Below are positions 36,525-45,186 of a DNA stretch of 64,000 bases, piece after piece. The stretch is from contig NZ_PQIA01000012.1 of assembly GCF_003385235.1 (NCBI RefSeq), positions 1-64,000 on the forward strand. Direction: 5' to 3'. The translations under genes and the position numbers were made by a program. Under the pieces are notes generated by a model. The model ran no database searches. It had not been told where the DNA came from and worked only from the letters and a program-made list of their open reading frames with translations. Within the stretch, counting starts at the first letter, position 1. Every line of letters starts with the position of its first letter. This DNA is from Amycolatopsis circi (GTDB lineage Bacteria; Actinomycetota; Actinomycetes; Mycobacteriales; Pseudonocardiaceae).

Positions 36525-37796
36525 TTACGCCCCGAGAGTCGGCGGCGTCGGGCGCATACCGGTTTCCGGATCGACTGCGGTGCCATCATCGGCAAAGAGG
36601 TCTACATCTAGAACGTACTTGCGTTCATGCTCTTCGTCTTCTTCGTTCTTGCCGCGTTGGGCGCCGGGTGCTGCCGCGCCGGACAACCCCTTTCCGCCGG
36701 GGGCGCCACGTTCCGCGCTGAGTCGGGAAGCCGCGCTTTCGCTCGCACCGGCTCCGAATCGGGGGCCTGCTTCACCGCCCAGTCGACCGGAACCGCCGCC
36801 AGGGCCTGGACGGCCGGGGCCGCCTTCGCTGCCGGGACGTCCGGAGCCGCCGAGTCTGCCGGAACCGCCGCCAGTGCGACCGGAGCTTCCGGGACCGCCG
36901 CCTAGGCGTTCTGAGATGTCGCCTAGACGGCCGTCGCTGGGGCCGTTGATGGGCGTGATGCCGAATTCGTTCACCGGGCCGGGTGCCGACGGGGTCCTCG
37001 TTCCGCCGTGCCACGGGTTGTCCACGTTCGGGCTGGAGACCGGTGGCGGAGTGTATCCAGAGGTGCTTGTGTGGTCGTTTTCCCTGCCAGGCAAGCCATT
37101 CGCGGTCGAGGAGCTGTGCTGGGAAGTGCTGCTGTGCGCAGTTCCCGGATCGAACGTCGAGCCAGTTCCGCCTCGTGCATGCTGCTCGGGAGCAGCCGGA
37201 CCGGGCTGGGGTTTTGCCTCGGTGGAGGGGTGCTGCTGGATGGTCACGTCGCCGCCGTCGTAAGCGCCGATCTTGCCGTAGTCGACCTTCAGCTGCTGTG
37301 TATTCCCCTGGCTCTCCAACGTGTATTTCTCATACGTCTCAACGTTTTTCTGCTGCGCGCTGTCGTGCTCGAGGAGCTTGGACATGACGTCCGCGTTCAT
37401 CAGACCCGCCGCGGGCGTCGGGCTGCCCTTGGGCGCGGGCGGGATCGGCGTCAGCTGATTCCGCAGGTTCTCGTGCATCGCGATACCGGTGGCGTGGGTG
37501 TTTTCGTTGGCCGCGAACGCCTGGTGCGCGTCGATCGCCGAGGCTCGGACCTTGCGCAGCCGTTCGCTGACCAGATCCGCGCCCTCGCCGCTCCAGCACG
37601 ATTCCAGCTTCGTCAGCGTTCCGGAGAGATCCTGGCTCAGCGCTTCCTGCTCGGTGGCCAGCTCGCGAGCCATGGTCACGCCTTCATGCCAGCCGCTGGG
37701 TTCTGAAGCCTGCACTTGCTGGACGATGTCCTCGATCGGCACCGTCAGTTCCTGGTGCTGGTCGAGGTACTGCTTGATCGGCTCCCAGAATTTCAT
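36525..37796 (-). CDS. WXG/PPE-like ESX-associated protein with long disordered tail
   Basis: The 423-aa protein has an N-terminal helical WXG100/PPE-like domain (residues ~1-190) with the WSGEGAD turn at about residue 68. The C-terminal ~230 residues are Gly/Pro/Ser-rich, with repeated GGGSGRLGG-type sequence, and end in a conserved-looking acidic segment KYVLDVDLFADDGTAVDPETGM. No membrane segment is seen. Such proteins are candidate substrates of type VII secretion. It is the last of a three-gene minus-strand operon after a 136-aa protein and a DUF3558 lipoprotein. Confidence 0.8.
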   Translation of the reverse strand: MKFWEPIKQYLDQHQELTVPIEDIVQQVQASEPSGWHEGVTMARELATEQEALSQDLSGTLTKLESCWSGEGADLVSERLRKVRASAIDAHQAFAANENTHATGIAMHENLRNQLTPIPPAPKGSPTPAAGLMNADVMSKLLEHDSAQQKNVETYEKYTLESQGNTQQLKVDYGKIGAYDGGDVTIQQHPSTEAKPQPGPAAPEQHARGGTGSTFDPGTAHSSTSQHSSSTANGLPGRENDHTSTSGYTPPPVSSPNVDNPWHGGTRTPSAPGPVNEFGITPINGPSDGRLGDISERLGGGPGSSGRTGGGSGRLGGSGRPGSEGGPGRPGPGGGSGRLGGEAGPRFGAGASESAASRLSAERGAPGGKGLSGAAAPGAQRGKNEEDEEHERKYVLDVDLFADDGTAVDPETGMRPTPPTLGA

Positions 37797-37797
37797 G

Positions 37798-38394
37798 TCA
37801 CCGCCCGGCCTTCTGCTTCAACGTGGTGATGACGTCGTTGGCGACGTCGGCGGCGAGCGGGCACGGGTCGACGTTCCCGAATTTGGTGCCGCCTGGGGTG
37901 ACCTCGACCGCGAAGGACAGTTGGTCAGTGACACCGACGTTGACGTCGCAGGTCTGGGAATTCGGGCCGGGCTGGGTGCTGTAGGCGACGGCGGGGAAGC
38001 CTTGGATGGGCTGGAGCACGTCGAAGCGCTTCATCTGCGGACGGACGTTCACGTAGACGTTGCTGAGGCCGTCGTTGTGCTTGTCGAAGAACGACAGGCC
38101 GATGAACCCGTGGGTGTCGGGGCTGATCCAGTCACAGGCGCGGACTGGGGAAGTGTCGGGTTTCCCTGGCACTGCGGAACCGAGTTGGCCGGTCAGTTGC
38201 TGCGGGGTGAGCGCCTGGCACGGATCGCCGGAGAGCGCGTTGTCCGGCAGCGGGTTTTCGACCTTCGGCGCGCCGCCGTAGGGCAAACTCTGTGTCGCCG
38301 GTGCCGAAGGGGTCGCGGTGCCGTCCTTGGGCGTGGAGCAGCCGGCGGCGAGGACCGCGATGCCGAGCATCGCGACTGTCGTGCGCAGTTTCAT
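37798..38394 (-). CDS. DUF3558 lipoprotein
   Basis: The 198-aa product has a lipoprotein signal with lipobox LAAGC (Cys ~19), a Pro/Thr-rich linker, and a DUF3558 domain with four Cys (ALSGDPCQALTP, VRACDWIS, QTCDVNVG, DPCPLAAD) that probably form two disulphides outside the cell. DUF3558 lipoproteins are abundant in Pseudonocardiaceae and lie beside ESX-type genes. It overlaps the upstream gene by 4 nt (ATGA) and ends 1 nt before the next gene, so all three are one operon. Confidence 0.88.
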   Translation of the reverse strand: MKLRTTVAMLGIAVLAAGCSTPKDGTATPSAPATQSLPYGGAPKVENPLPDNALSGDPCQALTPQQLTGQLGSAVPGKPDTSPVRACDWISPDTHGFIGLSFFDKHNDGLSNVYVNVRPQMKRFDVLQPIQGFPAVAYSTQPGPNSQTCDVNVGVTDQLSFAVEVTPGGTKFGNVDPCPLAADVANDVITTLKQKAGR

Positions 38395-38801
38395 CCGATT
38401 TTTCCTGGAGAGTGAGCACCGGGGTTGACGTTCTGGACGGTCTTGGTCTGGTCCTGCTCGTTCTGGTCGATCGCAGCCAGTGCTTTCCGGATCCGGTCGG
38501 CTAGCTCGTTGACGTAGCGCAATTGCAAGTCGATGTGCCCGCCTCCGTAGGAGAACGCACCTTGCTTTCCGTTGCCGTCACCGACCATCGCGACGTGCAT
38601 CGCCGTGGTCGACGGGTCCTTCGACGGCGGCTTCATCGCGCACAGGGCGGTGACTTTGCGCTTCATGGAAAGAAGCCGGTCCTGGTACTCCAGCAGATCC
38701 TGAAGGATCCCCTTCGCCGCACCGACGTCCAGCGAGAACCCGCCCTGGCGGGGCTGGGATTCCCACGGGTGAAAGACCGAGAACTCGACGTCCTCCCACA
38801 C
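38391..38801 (-). CDS. ESX-associated small protein
   Basis: The 136-aa protein has a helical pattern. The central block VGAAKGILQDLLEYQDRLLSMKRKV and the C-terminal block LRYVNELADRIRKALAAID resemble PE/WXG helices, though no WXG turn is present. The GTG start has GGGGAGG upstream. It is the first gene of the operon that encodes the DUF3558 lipoprotein and the WXG/PPE-like protein. No homologue is recognised by name. Confidence 0.72.
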   Translation of the reverse strand: MWEDVEFSVFHPWESQPRQGGFSLDVGAAKGILQDLLEYQDRLLSMKRKVTALCAMKPPSKDPSTTAMHVAMVGDGNGKQGAFSYGGGHIDLQLRYVNELADRIRKALAAIDQNEQDQTKTVQNVNPGAHSPGKIG

Positions 38802-38954
38802 GCGAAGCCCTCCCCATGTTCGGTGTCATCAAATGCAGACAGCTAACAAAGTAGCTGATCACTCACTGCCTGTGTGACGTTCTCCGAAATGCGGAACGCG
38901 GCTAGACATTAATGCTCTAGACGCAATTTCTATGGTAATCCAAGAATGCGCAGT

Positions 38955-39299
38955 TCAGGCCGACAAATGCCGTACCGCGGCCCGGTGGACGTCCGGGAGC
39001 AGCGGGTTTTCGTCGGCGGCTCGGCTGGCTACCACGATCTGGCACGGGTCGATCCCGTCGATCGCGACCGCCGTCAGGTCGGGTCGGGCGCGGATTCGGC
39101 GGTCGGTCAGGGGCGGGACCGCCACGGCCTGGCCCTCGGCGACCATTTTCAGTTTGTCTGCGGGATCAGCTGCTCCGACGGAATCCTTGGCAGGCAAGGG
39201 ATGTTCCGTCGAAACCGCGAGCACGTGCGGTTCGTCGCGGAGCACGGTGACGCGCAGGTCGTCCGCGGGGAACAGTAGGCGCGCCGCAGCTCTGAAGTG
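38955..39299 (-). pseudogene. LysR family substrate-binding domain remnant
   Basis: The 115-codon frame reads as the C-terminal part of a LysR effector domain: LRVTVLRDEPHVLAV, then EGQAVAVPPL, and the tail ASRAADENPLLPDVHRAA. The DNA-binding domain and the first half of the effector domain are missing. The reading frame is cut at about 39300, exactly where the 49-nt palindrome (39301-39349) begins. No start codon with RBS fits, so I call it a truncated gene. Confidence 0.75.
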
Positions 39300-39300
39300 C

Positions 39301-39349
39301 CGTGAGGGGAACCCTGAGGGAATCAGAGTCCCTCAGGGTTCCCCTCACG
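39301..39349. repeat. 49-nt dispersed palindrome, copy 2 (perfect)
   Basis: Two 21-nt arms (39301-39321 and 39329-39349) pair perfectly around the loop ATCAGAG. The sequence is the same as the copy at 6794-6842 except for two bases. It lies between the truncated LysR frame and the TetR stop at 39359, so it may end TetR transcription. It also marks the edge of a deletion. Confidence 0.9.
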
Positions 39350-39358
39350 GACAGTGGG

Positions 39359-39952
39359 CTAGGACAGCGCTCGTTTCCACACTTCGGCGGCGCAGTGGTG
39401 CAGTTCGGCGGGTTTCACCGCGGCCGGGTCGAGCAGGCACTGCAGGGCGATGCCGCGGAGCTGTCCGACGATGGCCACGGCGATCTGCTCAGGGTCGACC
39501 TCCGCCCGGATGGCGCCCTCGGCGATGCCTGCGGAGATCTCCTGCCGCAGGTCGGCGCGGAAGGCCTGGTCACGCTCGCGGAAGATCGGGGCCAGCTCCG
39601 GTGCGGTCATGGATTCCGCCCACAGCACCAGGAACGCCCGGCTCAGCACGTCCGGCTCGCTGAGCTGGGCGAGGTAGCCGTCGATCAGCCGCAACAGCCG
39701 GTCCAGGCCGGGCGGCAGCGAGTCCAGTCCGGGGACGAAACCGGTCTGCGTGGTGCGGGCGAGTTGTTCCAGCAACGCCTGTTTGCCGCCGAAATGGTGG
39801 GTGACCAGGCCGCGGCTGTACCCGGCGCGTTCGCCGACGCGCGCCAGCGTCACGGCGCGCACGCCTTCCTCGACGACCAGTTCGGCGGCGGCTTCCAGCA
39901 AAGCGGCCGCCGCCTGGTCGCGGCGTTCCTGTTGAGTGCGGCGTGTGGTCAC
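39359..39952 (-). CDS. TetR family regulator
   Basis: The 197-aa protein has a TetR helix-turn-helix, VTLARVGERAGYSRGLVTHHFGGK (residues ~33-56), and a C-terminal TetR_C domain, with FLVLWAESMTAPELAPIF. GTG 39952 is the start; longer readings run into the operator. A 45-bp operator region separates it from the divergent alpha/beta hydrolase, its probable target. Confidence 0.88.
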   Translation of the reverse strand: MTTRRTQQERRDQAAAALLEAAAELVVEEGVRAVTLARVGERAGYSRGLVTHHFGGKQALLEQLARTTQTGFVPGLDSLPPGLDRLLRLIDGYLAQLSEPDVLSRAFLVLWAESMTAPELAPIFRERDQAFRADLRQEISAGIAEGAIRAEVDPEQIAVAIVGQLRGIALQCLLDPAAVKPAELHHCAAEVWKRALS

Positions 39953-39960
39953 GGGAAGAA

Positions 39961-40005
39961 ACTCTACAACATACTTGCCAGCTGACAAGCAAGTATGCGT
40001 AGAGT
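39961..40005. promoter_or_regulatory. Compound TetR operator between regulator and hydrolase
   Basis: An outer inverted repeat ACTCTAC (39961-39967) / GTAGAGT (39999-40005) encloses an inner one, CATACTTGC (39970-39978) / GCAAGTATG (39989-39997), and a core CTTG/CAAG pair. The whole element is nearly symmetrical and lies directly upstream of both starts. It fits an operator for one or two TetR dimers. Confidence 0.78.
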
Positions 40006-40031
40006 GGGAGCGACGAGAGGGAGGAAATCCG

Positions 40032-40778
40032 ATGACCGCAGTTTTCGTCCACGGCAATCCGGAAACCGCCGCGGTGTGGGAGCGTCTGCTCGCCGAACTG
40101 GGCGACCGGCCGGTCGTGTGCCTGTCCCCGCCCGGATTCGGCGCGCCGTGGCCCGACGGGTTCGGCGCGACCGCCATCGAGTACCGCGACTGGCTGATCG
40201 CCGAGCTGGAGAAGTTCCCCGAACCGGTCGACCTCGTCGGCCACGACTGGGGCGGCGCGCACGTGCTCAACGCCGTCATGGCGCGCCCCGAGCTGGTGCG
40301 CAGCTGGGCCAGCGACACGGCGGGCGCGTTCGATCCGGATTACGTCTGGCACGACCTCGCGCAGGGGTGGCAGAAACCGGGCGTCGGCGAGGAAGCCGTC
40401 GCGGCGATGTTCGGTGCGCCGGTGGACAAGCGGGCTGAACGCCTGGTCAGCGGCGGAATGCACGAGTCGGTGGCCGCCAAGGTCGCCGAGGGGATGAACG
40501 ACAGCATGGCGCGCGCGGTGCTCCCGCTGTACCGGTCCGCGGCGCAGCCGGCGATCGCGGAGTTCGGCCGGAATCTCGAACGCGCGGCGGAGCGTCCGGG
40601 GCTCGTCGTGCTGGCGACCGAGGACCACTTCGTCGGGACGGACGAGCAGCGCCGCCGCGCGGCCGAGCGGGCCGGGGCGAAGGTCGCGGTGCTGGAGGGC
40701 CTCGGGCACTGGTGGATGACGCAGGACCCGGTCCAGGGCGCGCGAATCCTCACCGAGTTCTGGGAAGCGTCCGAATAG
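40032..40778 (+). CDS. Alpha/beta hydrolase with Asp nucleophile (epoxide hydrolase/dehalogenase-like)
   Basis: The 248-aa protein has the oxyanion motif HGNPE near residue 7 and a nucleophile elbow GHDWGG, so the nucleophile is Asp72. This is the pattern of epoxide hydrolases and haloalkane dehalogenases rather than Ser esterases. The late His lies in GLGHWWM. The lid between them is helical. RBS GGGAGG is 7 nt before the ATG. The divergent TetR and operator suggest substrate-induced expression. Confidence 0.87.
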   Translation: MTAVFVHGNPETAAVWERLLAELGDRPVVCLSPPGFGAPWPDGFGATAIEYRDWLIAELEKFPEPVDLVGHDWGGAHVLNAVMARPELVRSWASDTAGAFDPDYVWHDLAQGWQKPGVGEEAVAAMFGAPVDKRAERLVSGGMHESVAAKVAEGMNDSMARAVLPLYRSAAQPAIAEFGRNLERAAERPGLVVLATEDHFVGTDEQRRRAAERAGAKVAVLEGLGHWWMTQDPVQGARILTEFWEASE

Positions 40779-40784
40779 GACAGT

Positions 40785-41561
40785 TCAGGTGCGCGCGACG
40801 AGATGGAACACCCGGCTCATCCGCCGGTACGGATCTCGTCGCGCCGCCTCCAGCTCTACCTCCGCGATCTCGGCGATCCGGCTCTCTTCCGGGGCCAGGT
40901 CCATCCAGTCGGCGAACAGCCAAACCCCGTACCAGGCAAGCGGTTCAGCTCCTTGCCCGACGAGCAGCTGCGACAGTCCCGCCACCGTGTCGGCGCGCGT
41001 GTCCACGCCGAGGACGCCTCGCTCGCCGCGTGCGTCGAACGCGGTCAGCGCGTCGCTCCACCGCCCTTCCAGCGCGGGGAGGACGGCCAGCGTCTCGGCA
41101 TTGAGCGCCATCACCGAGACGATCCCGCCCGGCGCCGCGCAGGCGCACAGCGCGTCGATCATCGGCACGGGATCGTCCACATACATCAGCACGCCATGGC
41201 ACAGCACCGCGTCGAACTTCTGGCCAGCGACCGCCCCGACGGCGTCCTCGCCGCGGCTGCGGATCAGCCGGACTCGCTCGCGAACCTCAGCCGTTTCGGC
41301 CGCGAGCCGTTCCTCAGCCTTCGACAGCATCGCGTCGGACGAATCCAGCAGGACGATGTCGTAACCCAGGCGCGCCAACGGAAACGACTGATGCCCGGCC
41401 CCGCCGCCGACGTCGAGCACCGTGGCGGGCGGCGGGGGCAGGTGCGCCAAGAGCTGCTGATGCAGGACGTACGTGCGAACTCGGCCTTTGACGGTCGCGT
41501 ACGCGCCTTCCACGAACGGACTCGCCAGCGCGGCCCAGGCGTCGGTCTCCATGCCGTTCAT
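40785..41561 (-). CDS. SAM-dependent methyltransferase (class I)
   Basis: The 258-aa protein has motif I LDVGGGAGHQSFPLA (residues ~50-64), motif II IVLLDSSDAML, and a post-I FDAVLCHGVLMYVDD. It resembles SmtA/CmoM-like small-molecule or tRNA methyltransferases; substrate unknown. Start 41561 (MNGME) is preferred, but 41552 is possible. It converges on the hydrolase gene with a 6-nt gap. Confidence 0.85.
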   Translation of the reverse strand: MNGMETDAWAALASPFVEGAYATVKGRVRTYVLHQQLLAHLPPPPATVLDVGGGAGHQSFPLARLGYDIVLLDSSDAMLSKAEERLAAETAEVRERVRLIRSRGEDAVGAVAGQKFDAVLCHGVLMYVDDPVPMIDALCACAAPGGIVSVMALNAETLAVLPALEGRWSDALTAFDARGERGVLGVDTRADTVAGLSQLLVGQGAEPLAWYGVWLFADWMDLAPEESRIAEIAEVELEAARRDPYRRMSRVFHLVART

Positions 41562-41669
41562 CCTGCGCCCGACCCGGCAGTGACGCGCGTCACATAAAGT
41601 GCATGTCCAGAACCCGCCCGCGCCTCCGACTACTCCCCGAAAGACCCCGAAACCACGAGGAGCACGACG

Positions 41670-42041
41670 ATGAAGTTCCTGATCAGCCTGCACATCAACC
41701 AGTCCGTCCTCGACGCGCTGACCGACGAGGAGAAGGAAGCCCTCGGCGACGGCGTCACCGCGTTCATGGAGTCGACGAAGAAGTCCGGCGAGCTGATCGC
41801 CGCGCAGGCACTGGCCGATCCGTCACAGGCCGTGGTGGTCTCGGTGCGCGGCGGGCAGCCGGTGGTCACCGACGGGCCGTTCCTGGAGTCCAAGGAATTC
41901 CTCGGCGGCTACTACCTGCTCGACGTCGAGACCAAGGAGCGCGCGATCGAGCTGGCCGCGCAGATCCCGGACGCCGCGATCGAAGGGCTCGGGGTCGAGG
42001 TCCGCCAGGTGATGTTCTCGGAAGGACAATTGGACGCGTGA
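41670..42041 (+). CDS. DGPF/YCII-related protein, ECF42 partner
   Basis: The 123-aa protein has the ferredoxin-like YCII/DGPF fold. The signature VVTDGPFLESKEFLGGYYLLD is clear in two halves, VVTDGPF and EFLGGYYLLD. DGPF proteins are regularly encoded next to ECF42 sigma factors, and the pair is conserved across actinobacteria. RBS GAGGAG precedes the ATG. Its stop overlaps the sigma gene start (GTGA), so the two are coupled. Confidence 0.9.
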   Translation: MKFLISLHINQSVLDALTDEEKEALGDGVTAFMESTKKSGELIAAQALADPSQAVVVSVRGGQPVVTDGPFLESKEFLGGYYLLDVETKERAIELAAQIPDAAIEGLGVEVRQVMFSEGQLDA

Positions 42042-43237
42042 AGCCTCCCGCCGTCGAGGACCTGCTGCGCGAACTCGTGCCGCAGGTCCTTGGCGTGTTG
42101 GTGCGCCGATACGGCCAGTTCGAGGGCTGCGAGGACGCGGTGCAGGAGGCCGTCCTCGCCGCTTCTCAGCAGTGGCCGGTCGAAGGCGTGCCGAACAATC
42201 CGCGCGGCTGGCTGTCGACGGTCGCGTCCCGGCGCTATGTCGACCAGTTGCGCAGCGACCAGGCACGCCGCGAGCGGGAGCTGGCGAACGCCGTCGAGGA
42301 CGCGCCCGAGGTGCCGGACACCGACGACACGCTGCTCCTGCTGTTCCTGTGCTGCCATCCGACGCTGACCCCGGCGTCGCAGACCGCGTTGACCCTGCGG
42401 GCGGTCGGCGGGCTGACCACCGCCGAGATCGCCCGCGCGTTTTTGGTACCGGAGGGCACGATGGCTGCCCGGATCAGCCGTGCCAAACAGCGGATCAAGG
42501 CGGCGGGCAGCTCGTTCCCGGGGACGGAAAGCCCGGAGCGGCTGAATGTCGTGCTGCAGGTGCTTTACCTGATTTTCAACGAGGGTTACACCGCGTCGTC
42601 CGGCAGCGACCTGCATCGCGCCGACCTGGCGTCCGAGGCGATTCGCCTGGCCAGGATGGTGCACGCGCGGCTGCCGGACGACAGCGAAGTGACCGGTCTG
42701 CTCGCGTTGATGCTGCTGACCCACGCCCGCCGCACCGCCCGCACGACGCCGTCCGGAGACCTGGTGCCGCTGGCCGACCAGGACCGTTCGACGTGGGATC
42801 GCGCCATGCTCGACGAGGGCACTGAGCTGGCGAAAGCGTCGCTCGCCGGTTCGGACCTTGGCCCGTATCAGCTGCAGGCGGCCATCGCCGCGACGCACGC
42901 CGACGCGGAGACGGCGGAGGAGACCAACTGGCGGCAGGTGCACGCGCTTTACCTGATCCTGGAACGGATCGCGCCCAACCCGGTCGTCACGCTGAACCGT
43001 GCGATCGCGCTCGCCGAGACCGAGGGGCCGCGGGCCGGGCTCGCGCTCTTGTCCACATTAGACGGTGAAGAGCGAATGGCGCGGCATCACCGGTTGCTGT
43101 CGGTGCGGGCGCATTTGCTGGAGAAAGCCGGGGATCTGCCTGGGGCGTACGAAAACTACCGGCTGGCCGCCAAGGCGACGGCGAGTATCGCGGAGAAGCG
43201 CTATCTGGAGTCCCGGGCCGCCCAGGTACGTGAATGA
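42038..43237 (+). CDS. ECF42-type sigma factor with C-terminal TPR-like extension
   Basis: The 399-aa protein is an ECF sigma factor: region 2 (residues ~20-80, YGQFEGCEDAVQEAVLAA and GWLSTVASRRYVDQLR), region 4 (~115-170, LTPASQTALTLRAVGGLTTAEIARAFLVPEGTMAARISRAK), then a ~220-residue helical extension (DUF6596-like) with NEGYTASSG and ALNRAIALAE. This long extension defines ECF42 and is thought to control activity, since no anti-sigma gene is adjacent. GTG start overlaps the DGPF gene. Confidence 0.9.
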   Translation: MKPPAVEDLLRELVPQVLGVLVRRYGQFEGCEDAVQEAVLAASQQWPVEGVPNNPRGWLSTVASRRYVDQLRSDQARRERELANAVEDAPEVPDTDDTLLLLFLCCHPTLTPASQTALTLRAVGGLTTAEIARAFLVPEGTMAARISRAKQRIKAAGSSFPGTESPERLNVVLQVLYLIFNEGYTASSGSDLHRADLASEAIRLARMVHARLPDDSEVTGLLALMLLTHARRTARTTPSGDLVPLADQDRSTWDRAMLDEGTELAKASLAGSDLGPYQLQAAIAATHADAETAEETNWRQVHALYLILERIAPNPVVTLNRAIALAETEGPRAGLALLSTLDGEERMARHHRLLSVRAHLLEKAGDLPGAYENYRLAAKATASIAEKRYLESRAAQVRE

Positions 43238-43327
43238 ATTCTCCGCGACCGGGCTCGCGACCCGGTCTCGAGTTCGAGTAGGTTGCGCTGCGTGTCCCGG
43301 ACGTCTGCGAGCGTGCCTGACGAGGTC

Positions 43328-44935
43328 ATGCGCGTCTCGATCGTGGACCGGCTGTTCGCCCGCGCGGACGACGAACGGCCGTTGTTCACCCACCAAAATC
43401 ACACTCGCGGCGTCGAGCACGCGCTGACGTGGGCGGAGTTCGCCGCGAAAGTCCGGATCGTGGCCGGGGAATTGCGCCGCGTCGCGGAACCGGGCGAGCG
43501 CGTCGCGATCCTCGCCGGGCAGGAACTCGCTTATCCGCTGGCGTTTTTCGGCGCTCTTGCCGCCGGAATGGTCGCCGTTCCGCTGATGCTGCCCGGCAAC
43601 CGCGCGCAGGCCGACCGGCTCTCCGGCGTCCTCGCCGACTCCGGCGCGCGAGTGTGGGCGACGTCGTCCGCCGTCGCGGCGAAGGTGCGCGAGTTCAGCG
43701 ATCCCGGCGACCTCGTGGTGGTGGACGAGCTGTCCGGACCGGGCGTCGATCCGGTCCGCGTGGACCCGGAAAGCCCGGCCTACCTGCAGTACACCTCGGG
43801 GTCGACGCGCGAACCGGCGGGCGCGGTGATCCCGCACCGGGCGATCGTCGCGGCGTGCTGGCAGGCCAGCCAGGCCTACGCCTCGGATGAGCAGACGACC
43901 TGCGCGGGCTGGATCCCGTTCTTCCACGACATGGGCCTGATCCAGCTGCTGTGCCTGCCCGTTTACGTTGGCGGACGGTCGGTGTTCATGTCCCCGGCGG
44001 AGTTCGTGCACCGGCCGCAACGGTGGCTGCGCCAGCTCTCGGACTACCCGGCCGTCTTCACCGCGGCCCCGAATTTCGCCTACGACCTGGCGGCCGACGC
44101 CGGCGCGGAGGACGACCTCGATCTCTCGGACGTCCGGGTCGCGCTCAACGGCGCCGAGCCTGTCCGGCCGCGCACGGTTGAACGTTTCCACGAGGTGTTC
44201 GGTCCGCGCGGGTTCCGTCCGGAGGCACACCGTCCGTCTTACGGGCTGGCTGAGGCAACGGTGTACGTCGCGAGCGCGGGAGACGAAGGGCCGCGCGGCG
44301 CGGTGCTCGACCGGGAAGCCCTGGCTCAGGGCCGGGCCGTCGAAACGGCGGACGGCCAGCCGGTGATGTCGGTGGGACGGCCGGTCGGGCAGCTTGTCCG
44401 GATCGTCCACGACGGACACGAGCAGCCCGAGGACGAGGTCGGCGAGATCTGGGTGCACGGCCCGAACGTCGCGAGCGGCTACTGGGGGCGCGGTGACGCG
44501 GACTCGTTCGGCGGCGTTCTCGACGGGCTCGACGGCTGGCTCCGCACCGGCGACCTCGGGGTGATGCACCGCGGCGACCTCTACATCACCGGCAGGCTCA
44601 AAGACCTGATCGTCGTCGACGGCCGCAACTTCCACCCGCAGGACCTCGAGGCGGCGGCGGGCGAGGCGCATCCGGCGATCCGCCGCGACCGGGTCGCCGC
44701 GTTCGGCGTCGCCGACGAACAGGGCGAGGGCGCGATGGTGGTCGCGGAATGGGCCCGCGGCGCGGAAGCCGAGGTCAAAGACGTGACCCGGGCCGTGCTG
44801 CGAGCGGTGTCGAGAGAGCACGATCTCACGCTCCGTGCGGTACACCTGGTCCCTTCTGGCGGACTTCCGCGCACTTCCAGCGGGAAGGTCGCCCGGTCGG
44901 CCGCCAAGGCGCGTTACGGTGGCGTCCGTGGGTGA
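43328..44935 (+). CDS. Fatty-acyl-AMP ligase-like adenylating enzyme (FAAL)
   Basis: The protein is about 535 aa of the ANL superfamily. The P-loop-like motif is YTSGSTREPAGAVI, the FAAL motif WIPFFHDMGLI and the A5-type PSYGLAEATVYVAS match FAALs, and TGDLGVMHRGDLYITGR and GKVARS near the end supply the Asp and catalytic Lys. FAALs activate fatty acids as acyl-AMP and load them on an acyl carrier protein. The next gene is an ACP that overlaps it by 8 nt. GTG 43313 or 43292 are other possible starts. Confidence 0.88.
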   Translation: MRVSIVDRLFARADDERPLFTHQNHTRGVEHALTWAEFAAKVRIVAGELRRVAEPGERVAILAGQELAYPLAFFGALAAGMVAVPLMLPGNRAQADRLSGVLADSGARVWATSSAVAAKVREFSDPGDLVVVDELSGPGVDPVRVDPESPAYLQYTSGSTREPAGAVIPHRAIVAACWQASQAYASDEQTTCAGWIPFFHDMGLIQLLCLPVYVGGRSVFMSPAEFVHRPQRWLRQLSDYPAVFTAAPNFAYDLAADAGAEDDLDLSDVRVALNGAEPVRPRTVERFHEVFGPRGFRPEAHRPSYGLAEATVYVASAGDEGPRGAVLDREALAQGRAVETADGQPVMSVGRPVGQLVRIVHDGHEQPEDEVGEIWVHGPNVASGYWGRGDADSFGGVLDGLDGWLRTGDLGVMHRGDLYITGRLKDLIVVDGRNFHPQDLEAAAGEAHPAIRRDRVAAFGVADEQGEGAMVVAEWARGAEAEVKDVTRAVLRAVSREHDLTLRAVHLVPSGGLPRTSSGKVARSAAKARYGGVRG

Positions 44936-45185
44936 TCACTGCGCCGAGGTCACGAAGGTCGTCAGCGACACCTTCCGGCTCGACCCGGCCCTCGTCGTGC
45001 CCGACGCTCCCCTGGAGGAACTCGGCATCGACTCGAAGGGCCGGATCCGGCTTCTCGCGGCGCTGGAGGTCTACTACGACGTGTCGATCGATCTGGACCA
45101 GCTCGATCGGTTCACCGACGTGGAATCCGTGGCGGCCGTGCTCGCGGAGGCCCTGGCAGTAAGCCGAGCTGAGGAGAAGCACTGA
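44928..45185 (+). CDS. Acyl carrier protein
   Basis: The 85-aa protein is a four-helix carrier domain. The phosphopantetheine attachment Ser36 lies in LGIDSKGR, where DSL is more usual. The opening EVTKVVSDTFRLD and later YYDVSIDLDQLDRFTDVESVA fit the fold. The gene overlaps the FAAL gene by 8 nt and ends 1 nt before the WXG100-like gene. It is the likely acceptor for the FAAL product. Confidence 0.88.
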   Translation: MGDHCAEVTKVVSDTFRLDPALVVPDAPLEELGIDSKGRIRLLAALEVYYDVSIDLDQLDRFTDVESVAAVLAEALAVSRAEEKH

Positions 45186-45186
45186 A

